Positions 17,992-25,324 of a stretch of 64,000 nucleotides of DNA are shown in pieces; within the stretch, counting starts at the first letter, position 1; the number at the start of each line of letters is the position of its first letter. The stretch is from DATFYM01 sp035315065 (GTDB lineage: Bacteria > Acidobacteriota > Terriglobia > UBA7540), in NCBI GenBank assembly GCA_035315065.1, contig DATFYM010000082.1, forward strand, positions 28,916 to 92,915. The letters run 5' to 3'. Under the pieces are notes generated by a model, which worked only from the letters and a program-made list of their open reading frames with translations, was not told where the DNA came from and ran no database searches. Made by a program: the position numbers and the translations under genes.

Positions 17992-18670
17992 ACTTGGTGC
18001 CCTCGTAGGGCCGATCCTTGGGGCGACCTTCCCGGGGCCGACCGGAGGCCGCTGCAACCCTCGGTCCGATATCCGCGTAGACCTATATTTCTCGCTTGAC
18101 GCATAAGAGTCGAAAGCTCTTCACTCCTTCCGCCTTTACCTTCTGGAGGAGCGGCGCCGTCCACCAATGACAGCTTGACACGAGCCGCCCGGACTTGACA
18201 CGTTTTAATAAAGTCGGCCGCGAAAATCCCCCGTTATCTGCCGTTATCTGCCATGTTCGTGCCCGTTCGGTGTACGTTTTTGGTAAAGATTGGTAAAATT
18301 TGGTAAGATTTTTCACCCCATAATCGTCCGAAAACGGACATAATTTAGAATAACCAGTTTGTTTGCAATGCCGGCTCCTCACTAGGGTCCGGGATAAATG
18401 GTAATTAAACTCCCATGTTAATTTTATCAGTTTTATCATACAGGTAACCACACCAATGCCGGACGCTCCCGTGAGTCCACTTGGCCTATTTACGCTAATT
18501 GTGAAACCGCTTGAGTAATACGCCTGCTCACGAGCGGAAGCGGGTAGCCGGATCATCAACTAAGCCTATCACGTAATTATAGAAAAGTCAAGTCCTTCTT
18601 TTACTATTCCTCCTTAGGTATCGAACCGATAAGCGCTCCTGTGTTCACTTTCATGTCGCGCACCACAAGC
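17992..18670. other. Gene-poor, AT-rich stretch between citD-citE and the dehydrogenase gene
   Basis: Roughly 18180-18640 is clearly richer in A/T than all surrounding DNA. It has short repeats (GTTATCTGCC twice; TTGGTAA three times) and no intact gene. A minus-strand frame of 158 codons crosses it, but most of that has no protein-like character. The base composition points to DNA of foreign origin, probably a decayed mobile element. Confidence 0.6.
18136..18250 (-). pseudogene. Remnant of an excisionase-type helix-turn-helix gene (frameshifted)
   Basis: On the minus strand GFSRPTLLKRVKSGRL looks like the recognition part of an excisionase/MerR-like HTH (compare the usual GVSRPTLYKLIKSGEL). 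In the next frame the sequence continues as AVIGGRRRSSRR and stops at 18136, as the usual KVGGRRRI tail would. One frame shift would restore the order. It sits in the AT-rich island and is read as a relic. Confidence 0.4.
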
Positions 18671-19858
18671 CTAGACGAGCCGGGCCACGATGGCGTCCGT
18701 CATCTGCCGGGTGGTCGCTGCACCCTGCTGGATCACCTTGGGTCCGCCGCTCAGGCGCAGCATGTCATAAGTGCGCACCTTGCCCTCGCGCACCACATCG
18801 GCCACCGCGTTCCAAACCCGCTTCGACTTGTCGCTCTCGCCGATATGTTCCAGCAGCATGGCCGCAGCCAGAATCATCGCAATGGGGTTCACAATCGGTG
18901 GATCGAGTTCAGCGTACTTGGGCGCCGAGCCGTGGGTGGGCTCGAAGACGGCCACCTCCTCACCGATGTTCCCGGAAGCTGCGAACCCCAGGCCGCCGAC
19001 CAGCCCCGCAAAGGCGTCGGAGATGACGTCACCGAAAAGGTTGCTGGCCACGACCACGCCATAGTCCTCCGGGTTTTTGGTCAGCCACATCATCTGAGCG
19101 TCGATGTTAGTGGACCACAGCGCAATCTTCGCATACTCCTTCTGCACCTGCTTTGCAACTTCCTCCATCAGCCCGGAGGTTTCGCGCAGCACGTTCGGCT
19201 TCTCACACAGCGTGACCGACTTGTAGCCGTGCTGGCGTGCGTATTGAAACGCCGCCTCGACGATGCGGCGCGCCGCGGGCCGGGTGATGACCCGAACCGA
19301 GATGGCCATATCTTGGCCCGGGACGTTGGCAAACGGCTTGAACTTACCATGGATCGCCAAGGCCTCGCGGACCTTTTCCGGCGGGTTCGTCCACTCCACC
19401 CCGGCGTAGAGGCCTTCGGTGTTCTGGCGAAAGACCACGGTCCGCACCTGCGGCTCTTCGAAACCGCCGTCGGCCTTCTTGCGGATGAAGTTCAGCGGGT
19501 TGCCGGGAAACCCGATGCAGGGCCGCACGCAGATATCGAGGTTGAACCGCTGACGCATGCTCACAATGGGGCTAAAGTAGGAAAATCCCTTGCCGCGCAG
19601 TTCCGGCTTCAGCTCCGCCTCGGCTGCCTTCTTGGGCTTGGAAGTGATGGCGCCAAAGAGCCCCAGCTTGTGCTTGGCCAGAAGCTCGATGGTGCGCTCC
19701 GGAAGAGCATTGCCCTCGTTCCTCCAACACTCCCAGCCGATGTCGGCGTGGACACATTCGACATCGAGTCCGACCACGTCTAATACTCGCAGCGCTTCCG
19801 GAAGTACTTGGTTTCCGATGCCGTCTCCGGGCATCGTGACGATGGTGTAGTGTGGCAT
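18671..19858 (-). CDS. Isocitrate/isopropylmalate dehydrogenase-family protein
   Basis: A 395-residue NAD(P)-dependent beta-decarboxylating dehydrogenase. Family marks are MPGDGIGNQVLPEALRVLD at the N-terminus, RFNLDICVRP, the catalytic Tyr/Lys region FRQNTEGLYAGVEW, and LFGDVISDAFAGLVGGLGF followed by EPTHGSAPKYA. Substrate choice (isocitrate, homoisocitrate, tartrate) cannot be fixed from sequence. Neighbours (citrate lyase, aconitase-type hydratase, MmgE/PrpD) favour a tricarboxylate. Its first ~77 codons and ~35 bp upstream are duplicated at 21408-21674. The ATG at 19858 is supported by conservation of the start in that duplicate. Confidence 0.85.
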   Translation of the reverse strand: MPHYTIVTMPGDGIGNQVLPEALRVLDVVGLDVECVHADIGWECWRNEGNALPERTIELLAKHKLGLFGAITSKPKKAAEAELKPELRGKGFSYFSPIVSMRQRFNLDICVRPCIGFPGNPLNFIRKKADGGFEEPQVRTVVFRQNTEGLYAGVEWTNPPEKVREALAIHGKFKPFANVPGQDMAISVRVITRPAARRIVEAAFQYARQHGYKSVTLCEKPNVLRETSGLMEEVAKQVQKEYAKIALWSTNIDAQMMWLTKNPEDYGVVVASNLFGDVISDAFAGLVGGLGFAASGNIGEEVAVFEPTHGSAPKYAELDPPIVNPIAMILAAAMLLEHIGESDKSKRVWNAVADVVREGKVRTYDMLRLSGGPKVIQQGAATTRQMTDAIVARLV

Positions 19859-19894
19859 AGGCGTTTCTCCAAAAGCTCGGTGGGGCGGGAGAGT

Positions 19895-20155
19895 TTAGCC
19901 CGAGGCCCGAGCGTCCCGGTTTAAGTCGATGCCGGCAAGGACGGGAAGAGCGTGCGCCAGCCGCAGGCCAAGCAGAATCCAGTCTTCTAGGGTGGACTGC
20001 AATTCAGCCTCACACTCGCGCAAGGAACCGCCAAAAGCAACCACACCCTGGCAAGCCGGAATACGCCCCCCGTAGGTGCCGTCTTCGAGTTTGTCGTACG
20101 TGGCTTCGGCCATGGCCTGCTCGACGTATTCGCTCAGAACGTACCTTGCCGCCAT
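19895..20155 (-). CDS. Orphan HicB-family antitoxin-like protein
   Basis: An 86-residue HicB/UPF0150-type protein: EDGTYGGRIPACQGVVAFG, ELQSTLEDWILLGLRL and the closing LPVLAGIDLN are typical of HicB antitoxin-like proteins. The ATG at 20155 follows GGAGGG. The open frame reaches further upstream (to 20395) but has no family similarity there. No hicA is present on either side, so it is an orphan or a lone regulator. It starts an accessory island that ends at about 23270. Confidence 0.78.
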   Translation of the reverse strand: MAARYVLSEYVEQAMAEATYDKLEDGTYGGRIPACQGVVAFGGSLRECEAELQSTLEDWILLGLRLAHALPVLAGIDLNRDARASG

Positions 20156-20303
20156 GCAACCCTCCGGGTTCCTCGCATAATATACCCCGAAACGTTCGGA
20201 GCGAGGCAAGGTGGCAGCACCACGTATGCTTCTGATGAAGAGCGCCAAGCTTGGCACTGGTGCGTCGGTTGCAGCATACTGAGGCCACTCCTCCCACTCC
20301 TCC

Positions 20304-20332
20304 GGTAGTGACTCATTTTGAGAGTCACTACC
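20304..20332. promoter_or_regulatory. Perfect 11-bp inverted repeat between divergent genes
   Basis: GGTAGTGACTC (20304-20314), loop ATTTTGA, GAGTCACTACC (20322-20332). It lies in the shared upstream region of the minus-strand hicB-like gene and the plus-strand nucleotidyltransferase pair, so it may be an operator or a hairpin in one leader. Confidence 0.5.
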
Positions 20333-20385
20333 ACTCCTCCCGTAAGCTCGGGTGAGGAACTTATAGCATGATAAACTGAGGACGG

Positions 20386-20649
20386 ATGGCGACACGACTC
20401 ACAGACACTTCGAGGGACGCCGAGCGCGTACAAATCGAAATCCTGCGCTCCATGCCTTCGTGGCGAAAATTCCAGTTGTGGAATGACCTGAATATGGCGA
20501 TGCGTCAGGTGGCGTTGGCAGGTCTCCGCGAACGATTCCCCTCCGCCACCCCACAGGAACTTCGCCGACGGCTGGCGACAATTCTCTTGGGGCCGGAATT
20601 AGCCACCCAAGCGTACGGTTCTGAATCCGATCCCCCCACCATCAGGTAG
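20386..20649 (+). CDS. Small helical protein upstream of a nucleotidyltransferase-fold gene
   Basis: An 87-residue protein, predicted mainly alpha-helical (EILRSMPSWRKFQLWNDLN, then ELRRRLATILLG). Short proteins of this look often precede nucleotidyltransferase-fold genes. The family name is not recalled with certainty. It ends 4 bp before the next gene, a tight pairing like that of toxin-antitoxin units. The start ATG at 20386 is the first in frame after the divergent region. Which partner, if any, is toxic cannot be told. Confidence 0.65.
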   Translation: MATRLTDTSRDAERVQIEILRSMPSWRKFQLWNDLNMAMRQVALAGLRERFPSATPQELRRRLATILLGPELATQAYGSESDPPTIR

Positions 20650-20653
20650 ACGA

Positions 20654-21226
20654 ATGGAGATTCTTGAGGTCCTCCAACGGGTGATTTCTAAACTGGAGGA
20701 GTTGAGAATTCCTTACATGGTGAGCGGATCCGCAGCGAGCTCCTTTCATGCCTTCGTGCGAACCACCCAGGATGGGGATATGGTCGTGGCCCTTGGTCCC
20801 GATCAAGTCGAGACGTTCGCCTCTGCTTTCGCGCCTGAGTTCTATCTGGATCGGGCGTCAATCCACCGTGCTGTCGAAATGGGCGGTTCATTCAACCTCA
20901 TTCATTTCGAATCCTCCCTCAAAATAGATTTCTTCCCGCTTCGGAAAAGGAGTTTCAGCCAACAGGAATTCTCCCGCCGTCAACCTCGCCTCCTTCTAAA
21001 AGAATCGATTGCACCTGCGTACGTTGCAACGGCGGAGGACACCATCCTATCAAAGCTGGAGTGGTTTCGCGTGGGAGGTGAAGTCTCTGAGAATCAGTGG
21101 AAGGACGTGGTGGGCATTTTCAAGGTGCAGGCCGACAGCTTGGACTTGGCCTATTTGCATCAGTGGGCTCGCGAGTTGCATGTCGAGGACCTGCTCGAAA
21201 AGGCTTTCAAAGAGGCCAACCTATAA
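20654..21226 (+). CDS. Nucleotidyltransferase-fold protein (possible toxin-antitoxin component)
   Basis: A 190-residue protein resembling the AbiEii/DUF6036-like nucleotidyltransferase group. The start has VISKLEELRIPYMVSGSAAS, followed by RTTQDGDMVVAL in place of the usual R-T-x-D-x-D block, then KIDFFPLR (a third acidic position) and EDTILSKLEWFR. The first motif has G-S-A-A instead of G-G, and the D-x-D reads D-G-D, so activity is uncertain. It is tightly coupled to the small upstream gene. The pair lies between the intact dehydrogenase gene and its partial duplicate. Confidence 0.68.
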   Translation: MEILEVLQRVISKLEELRIPYMVSGSAASSFHAFVRTTQDGDMVVALGPDQVETFASAFAPEFYLDRASIHRAVEMGGSFNLIHFESSLKIDFFPLRKRSFSQQEFSRRQPRLLLKESIAPAYVATAEDTILSKLEWFRVGGEVSENQWKDVVGIFKVQADSLDLAYLHQWARELHVEDLLEKAFKEANL

Positions 21227-21258
21227 GGCGGGATCGCCGATTTCCGAGCGTCGCCGTA

Positions 21259-21404
21259 GGGGCGGTTCGCGAGCCGCCCTTGGTCAGAGTAGCGAGGGTA
21301 GCGCAGAGCTGCTTTCGAAGCTCTGCGGCTTTTCGACTTGGTTGCCTTGGGGGTTGCCCCCGGCAAGAAAGTACCGCAGAGCTGGGAAAGCAGCTCTGCG
21401 CTAC
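21259..21404. repeat. Cluster of REP-like palindromes
   Basis: GGGCGG/CCGCCC (21260-21279) is followed by a perfect 19-bp inverted pair, GTAGCGCAGAGCTGCTTTC (21298-21316) with its complement at 21386-21404. Inside is a further pair (AGCTCTGCGG / CCGCAGAGCT). The cluster abuts the break point of the duplicated dehydrogenase fragment at 21408. Confidence 0.75.
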
Positions 21405-21407
21405 CCC

Positions 21408-21640
21408 TGCTTCTTGGGCTTGGAAGTGATCGCCCCGAAGAGCCCCAACTTGTGCTTGGCGAGGAGTTCGACAGTGCGTTCCGGCAGTGCGTTGCCCTCA
21501 GTCCTCCAACATTCCCACCCGATGTTGGCGTGGACGTATTCTGCATCGAGGCCGACCGCGTCGAGGACGCGCAACGCCTCCGGAAGTACCTGGTTGCCGA
21601 TGCCGTCGCCCGGCATGGTAACGATAGTGTAGTGTGGCAT
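21408..21640 (-). pseudogene. 5' fragment of the isocitrate/isopropylmalate dehydrogenase gene (partial duplicate)
   Basis: The translation MPHYTIVTMPGDGIGNQVLP through LFGAITSKPKK repeats the first ~77 residues of the gene at 18671-19858 with only a few substitutions (for example VVGLDVEC against AVGLDAEY). The similarity extends ~35 bp upstream of the start and stops abruptly at 21408, where palindromic DNA begins. The rest of the enzyme is missing, so it cannot be functional. Confidence 0.9.
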
Positions 21641-21677
21641 ATGCGTTTCTCCAAAGCTCGGTGGAGCGAGAGCGGAT

Positions 21678-22364
21678 TCAGTTAGCTGCACCTTCTTGAG
21701 TCCCGGCCTTGGCTTCCTTTGCGGGAGTCTCGACCCACTTGCTCCACTCGTCAACCACAAAGAAAGCTACGTCGTTCACAATCTCGTTGCACGTAACTGT
21801 ATCTACAGGGACATGGGGACCAACCGCCTGTGAGAACTCTATCTTGGTGGAGTTCAGCCAATTACGATCTCCCCGCCGAGCATGCTGGTAGAACACCAAC
21901 ACGTCGCCAGCCTTCATTGCTCGTAGGACCGTCTGAATCTCAAGGCGAGTAACGTGCTTATAATCGTAGCTCCTGGGTGCAATTCCCGTGTCGGGATCCA
22001 AAAACACGATAACAGGATCGGCGTACTTTTCGATTCTCTCAGCAACTCCATCGAAGTAGCTCTTGCGGAAGGCCTCCCGGCTGCCCCGGAACCCGGGGCA
22101 CCGCTGAAAAACATCCTTGTGGACGTCTATCGTCACTTTCGCCGTCGTCGCAAGTTCTTGGATCTGGTCGATGTTGCGGAAGTGCCGGACCACTTCGACT
22201 GGAAGCGGTTCCGTGCCCCCGTCGATGGTCAGCTTGTAACTTGGCCGGTCGGGCCGATAGAGCGCAACTTGCAGCACAGTAGGTATGGACCGTTTGCGAG
22301 CGAGGGCGAGGAGGGCCCCCCACTTCACGATGTCCCGCTTGTCCCCATACCATCGGTCACGCAT
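21678..22364 (-). CDS. Uncharacterised protein with FLDPDTGI motif
   Basis: A 228-residue protein whose family I cannot name. The start MRDRWYGDKRDIVKWGALL is distinctive. A motif VIVFLDPDTGIAPR (about residues 119-132) followed by EIQTVLRAMKAGDVLVFYQH is reminiscent of the FLDP motif in three-Cys-motif partner proteins and Rossmann-like methyltransferases; that is only a hint. ATG 22364 has GAGGA upstream and lies nine bases after the restored stop of the XRE gene. It therefore forms the last gene of an AbrB-RelE-XRE transcription unit. The context suggests a defence or stress role, but none is shown. Confidence 0.7.
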   Translation of the reverse strand: MRDRWYGDKRDIVKWGALLALARKRSIPTVLQVALYRPDRPSYKLTIDGGTEPLPVEVVRHFRNIDQIQELATTAKVTIDVHKDVFQRCPGFRGSREAFRKSYFDGVAERIEKYADPVIVFLDPDTGIAPRSYDYKHVTRLEIQTVLRAMKAGDVLVFYQHARRGDRNWLNSTKIEFSQAVGPHVPVDTVTCNEIVNDVAFFVVDEWSKWVETPAKEAKAGTQEGAAN

Positions 22365-22373
22365 GGTCGTTCC

Positions 22374-22693
22374 TCATGTGCCTAGCGTCCCACTTCCCCC
22401 TGCGGGCCTCTTTGCGTCGATCGGTTCAAACTTGATGAGCAAACGCGATCCGGTCGCTTCCGCCAGACGCTCCAGGGTCCGCATCGACGGGCGCCCTCGC
22501 CCACATTCAGACGGGCGACAACAGGCTGTGTCGTCCCCATCTTCCGGGCTAGCTCCTCTTGTGCGAGACCGGCACGGGTCCGCACATCAATCACGGCCGA
22601 AGCGAGGAGGAACTCTTCCTCAAGCGCCTCGTAAGCCTTCTGGTACTTCGGCTCGTTCAGCCATTTCTTGTGCATGTCAACTATGCGTGCCAT
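22374..22693 (-). pseudogene. XRE-family (HigA-like) antitoxin gene with a frameshift
   Basis: The N-terminal part (YQKAYEALEEEFLLASAVID, RTRAGLAQEELARKMGTTQP, VVARL) is a typical antitoxin-type XRE helix-turn-helix. After VVARLN the frame goes wrong. One base away, the standard continuation GRGRPSMRTLERLAEATGSR and LLIKFEPI is present and stops at 22374. The shift lies near 22505. Read in one frame the product is 103 residues with a nonsense tail. It is third in the unit, 30 bp after the RelE-type toxin gene. A sequencing error is possible. Confidence 0.78.
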
Positions 22694-22723
22694 TCGAAAG
22701 CCGTTTCACATGGCTTGTGACGC

Positions 22724-22990
22724 TTATCGGTACGTCTTCCCAGACCGGATAATGATGCGCAGGACGTGCACAGTGTGTTGTCCCCAGTCTGGGAGGAAAA
22801 GCAGTCGATAGTCCCCGAGACGTCGGCGGAACACGCCCTTCCACTCATCGCCCTGGAGGGCCTTCACATCCCCCTGGAAAGGATCGCTGTGCATCTGGTC
22901 AAGCACGCGGGCGACGCGTTTCTGAATGGCCGTTGGCAGGTAGCGGAGATCCCGTTTTGCGTCATCCGTGAGTTCACAAACCCAGCTCAT
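22724..22990 (-). CDS. RelE-type toxin
   Basis: An 88-residue RelE/ParE-fold toxin: ELTDDAKRDLRYLPTAIQKR, the central KALQGDEWKGVFRRRLGDYR and the closing VHVLRIIIRSGKTYR match the family. RelE proteins cleave mRNA on the ribosome. The Arg-rich strand RRRLGDYRLLF supplies the expected basic catalytic face. The start ATG at 22990 overlaps the end of the AbrB-type antitoxin gene by 17 bp, so the two are translationally coupled. A second antitoxin-like XRE gene follows. Confidence 0.85.
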   Translation of the reverse strand: MSWVCELTDDAKRDLRYLPTAIQKRVARVLDQMHSDPFQGDVKALQGDEWKGVFRRRLGDYRLLFLPDWGQHTVHVLRIIIRSGKTYR

Positions 22991-23234
22991 GTTTGACCTG
23001 GGACCATGGTGTTGTTTTGCCTTCGCGGACCTGTTTGATGGCGTGTCGCGCCTTCTTCGCTTCCTCGGGCGTCAAGGTATCGTCGGGCTCATCGGCTACG
23101 GGGCGTCTGGTAAAGATGGTTACCATTCCCGGCGAGACCTTGAACTCCACCTGGTCGCCAGGCCTGAAGCCAGCACGGCGACGCAGTTCATCCGGTACGA
23201 TGAGCGGTGTTTTGCTTTTTACGGTAGCGGTCAT
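22974..23234 (-). CDS. AbrB/MazE-type antitoxin
   Basis: An 86-residue protein with an N-terminal swapped-hairpin AbrB DNA-binding domain: KTPLIVPDELRRRAGFRPGD and QVEFKVSPGMVTIFTRRP. An acidic linker follows (DEPDDTLTPEEAKKA) and a C-terminal toxin-binding helix. AbrB-fold antitoxins usually bind their own promoter, and here a good promoter with an internal palindrome lies 10 bp upstream of the start. It is first in the unit and overlaps the RelE gene by 17 bp. An AbrB antitoxin with a RelE toxin is a mixed pairing. Confidence 0.85.
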   Translation of the reverse strand: MTATVKSKTPLIVPDELRRRAGFRPGDQVEFKVSPGMVTIFTRRPVADEPDDTLTPEEAKKARHAIKQVREGKTTPWSQVKHELGL

Positions 23235-23243
23235 ATCGCTTTC

Positions 23244-23272
23244 AGTGTAAGCGCATATGCTTAATCTGTCAA
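23244..23272 (-). promoter_or_regulatory. Sigma70-type promoter and operator of the AbrB-RelE unit
   Basis: Minus strand: -35 TTGACA (23272-23267), exactly 17 bp of spacer, -10 TACACT (23249-23244). The spacer holds a partly palindromic element, TAAGC-ATATGC-GCTTA (23248-23263), centred between the boxes, as expected for autorepression by the AbrB-type antitoxin. Confidence 0.75.
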
Positions 23273-23351
23273 AATTGCGCCGGCATTACACGGTATTGCA
23301 AGGTATGGGATAGCGCTCCGCAACGGCACGCGGATTAAGTGTGACACCCAA

Positions 23352-25322
23352 CTAACTCAATCCCAACCGCTTCGACACCAGATTCTCCACCCCTTGGGCA
23401 ATCACCAGCGACTGCGGCACGGTGCCCAAGGCCGGGAAGTGGAACGACTCTCCACGATAGCTCACGGTGCCGGTGGTGAAGTCAATCTGCACCTCATCGC
23501 CAGGGATGATGGTGCGCTCCGTCTTAAGACGATCGGCAAAGTGCTCGCGCAGGCGCTTGATCAGCGCCGGAATCTCCATGCAGAGGAATCCATTGTTGAA
23601 GGCGTTGCGCAGGTAGGTTTGCGAGAAGCTGCCAGCGATGACCAGCGGGATGCCCTTGGCGGCGAGCGCGGTGACGGCTTGCTCGCGGCTGGAGCCGGTA
23701 CCGAAATTGAACCCGCCCACCACCACGTCGCCCGCCCGCGCCAAGCCCGCAAACTGCGGGTCGTAGTTCCCCATAACTACCTCGGCCATCATCTCGCGCG
23801 TCATGTCGTCGCGATAGGTATAGTCCTTGCCGTAGATGCCGTCAGTGTTGAGGTTGTCCGGCGGCAGGAAAACCAGGCGCCCGCGCAGTTCGCGGGGAAA
23901 GCCGGGGAGGATCTCCACGGTCTCGACCGGGCTCTCCAAGCCCAATGGGCCCACGGGGCTCACGGGTGCTATCAGTTCCGTATAGTGCCGGGAGGGTGTT
24001 CCCGCTGCGGTCCGGTTCGGTCCACAGATGTAGCCGGCAACGGCCGATGCTGCCACCACGGCGGGGCTGGCGAGATAACACTGAGCGTCGCGCGAGCCCA
24101 TGCGCCCTTTGAAGTTGCGGTTGGTGGCTGAGATGCCGACCTCGCCCGGTTCGAGCAGCCCCGTCCCCAGACCAATGCACGGACCGCAGCCCGCCGGCAG
24201 GGTTATCGCGCCTGCATTGAGCAGCGTTTGCCAGATACCGCGCTGCTCGGCTCGCTCTTGGACGGCGCGACTAGCCGGAGCAAGGTAAAGCTTCACCGCG
24301 GGCGCGACGTGCTTACCGGCCAGCACCTGCGCTGCCGCTGCCAGGTCTTCCAGACGTGAGTTGACGCAGGAAACCAGATAAGCCTTGTGAATCGCCACGC
24401 GCTTGGGCTCGATTTCGGCCAGCGAAGTCATGGCCTGAACCGTATCGGGTCCGGAAACATGGGGAGTCACTTCGCTGAGATCCAGCACGATGCGCGCCGA
24501 ATAGTGTGCGTCCGGGTCGGGCGCGGGAGGGTTTACTGCCCACGCCGCCAGATCCCCGTCGCGAATCCGCTCGACACCCTGCGCCTTCATTTCGGCTTGA
24601 CGCTCGCTTAGATAAGCAAGCGTCCTATCGTCAGCCGGGAACCAGCCCACCAGCGTGCCCCATTCGGTGGTCATGTTCGAGATACTCAGCCGTTCGTCCA
24701 TGGTCAGGGTGGCGACACCGGGGCCGCTGAACTCCACGGCGGCGTTGAGCACTTCGTCGTGGTTATAGAGGCCGCAGAGGCTGATGATGACGTCTTTGCC
24801 CGTCGAGCCCCGTGGTAGCTTCCCTTCGAGCACTACCTGGATGCTGCGTGGGATCTGCCACCAGAACTCCCCCGTGGCCCAGATGGCGGCGGCATCCGTG
24901 CGCACCACCGGCGTGCCAATCGCTCCCAGCGCGCCGTACATGTTGGAGTGCGAGTCCGAAGCCACCACGAACGAGCCCGGCGCGACGTAGCCCTTCTCCA
25001 CCATGATCTGATGGCCGATGCCCGTGCCGGCTGGGTAGAAGTCCACGCCTTGCTCGCGCGCAAAAGTCTCGATTCCGCGGTACTTTTTAAGATTGTCCTC
25101 CGACTGGTTCTGAATGTCGTGATCGAGCGCGAATACAGGCTGGCGGGGGTCCCGGATGCGCGTCGCCCCGATGGCCTTGAACTTCTTCATCACCGGCGAC
25201 GTGTTGTCGTGGGTCATCACGTGCCGCGGCCGGATGGAAACAAAGTCACCGGTTCGCAAAAGGCGCTTGGGACCCTCCGCCATATGGGCTTGGGCGATCT
25301 TTTCGACGATGGTCTGCCCCAT
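23352..25322 (-). CDS. Aconitase-family hydratase, one-chain LeuC-LeuD/homoaconitase type
   Basis: A 656-residue 4Fe-4S hydro-lyase. The three iron-sulfur cysteines are visible in VSCVNSRLEDL and PAGCGPCIGLG. Substrate-binding blocks are HDIQNQS and VASDSHSNMYGALG. The C-terminal swivel domain (residues ~490-656) carries GGFNFGTGSSREQA. Length and layout are nearest the fused isopropylmalate-isomerase/homoaconitase group rather than AcnA or AcnB. ATG 25322 follows AGGAGC and lies two bases after the stop of the MmgE/PrpD gene, so the two are coupled. A longer reading from 25394 would overlap that gene and is rejected. It isomerises or hydrates a tricarboxylate; which one is unknown. Confidence 0.88.
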   Translation of the reverse strand: MGQTIVEKIAQAHMAEGPKRLLRTGDFVSIRPRHVMTHDNTSPVMKKFKAIGATRIRDPRQPVFALDHDIQNQSEDNLKKYRGIETFAREQGVDFYPAGTGIGHQIMVEKGYVAPGSFVVASDSHSNMYGALGAIGTPVVRTDAAAIWATGEFWWQIPRSIQVVLEGKLPRGSTGKDVIISLCGLYNHDEVLNAAVEFSGPGVATLTMDERLSISNMTTEWGTLVGWFPADDRTLAYLSERQAEMKAQGVERIRDGDLAAWAVNPPAPDPDAHYSARIVLDLSEVTPHVSGPDTVQAMTSLAEIEPKRVAIHKAYLVSCVNSRLEDLAAAAQVLAGKHVAPAVKLYLAPASRAVQERAEQRGIWQTLLNAGAITLPAGCGPCIGLGTGLLEPGEVGISATNRNFKGRMGSRDAQCYLASPAVVAASAVAGYICGPNRTAAGTPSRHYTELIAPVSPVGPLGLESPVETVEILPGFPRELRGRLVFLPPDNLNTDGIYGKDYTYRDDMTREMMAEVVMGNYDPQFAGLARAGDVVVGGFNFGTGSSREQAVTALAAKGIPLVIAGSFSQTYLRNAFNNGFLCMEIPALIKRLREHFADRLKTERTIIPGDEVQIDFTTGTVSYRGESFHFPALGTVPQSLVIAQGVENLVSKRLGLS

Positions 25323-25324
25323 GG

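Noticed and set aside
18083..18559. Full-length 158-residue protein in the AT-rich stretch
   Set aside because: Only the HTH-like part resembles a protein, and it needs a frame shift; the rest is compositionally unlike coding DNA here.
19895..20155. hicAB pair at the orphan HicB
   Set aside because: No HicA-like frame on either strand within 300 bp.
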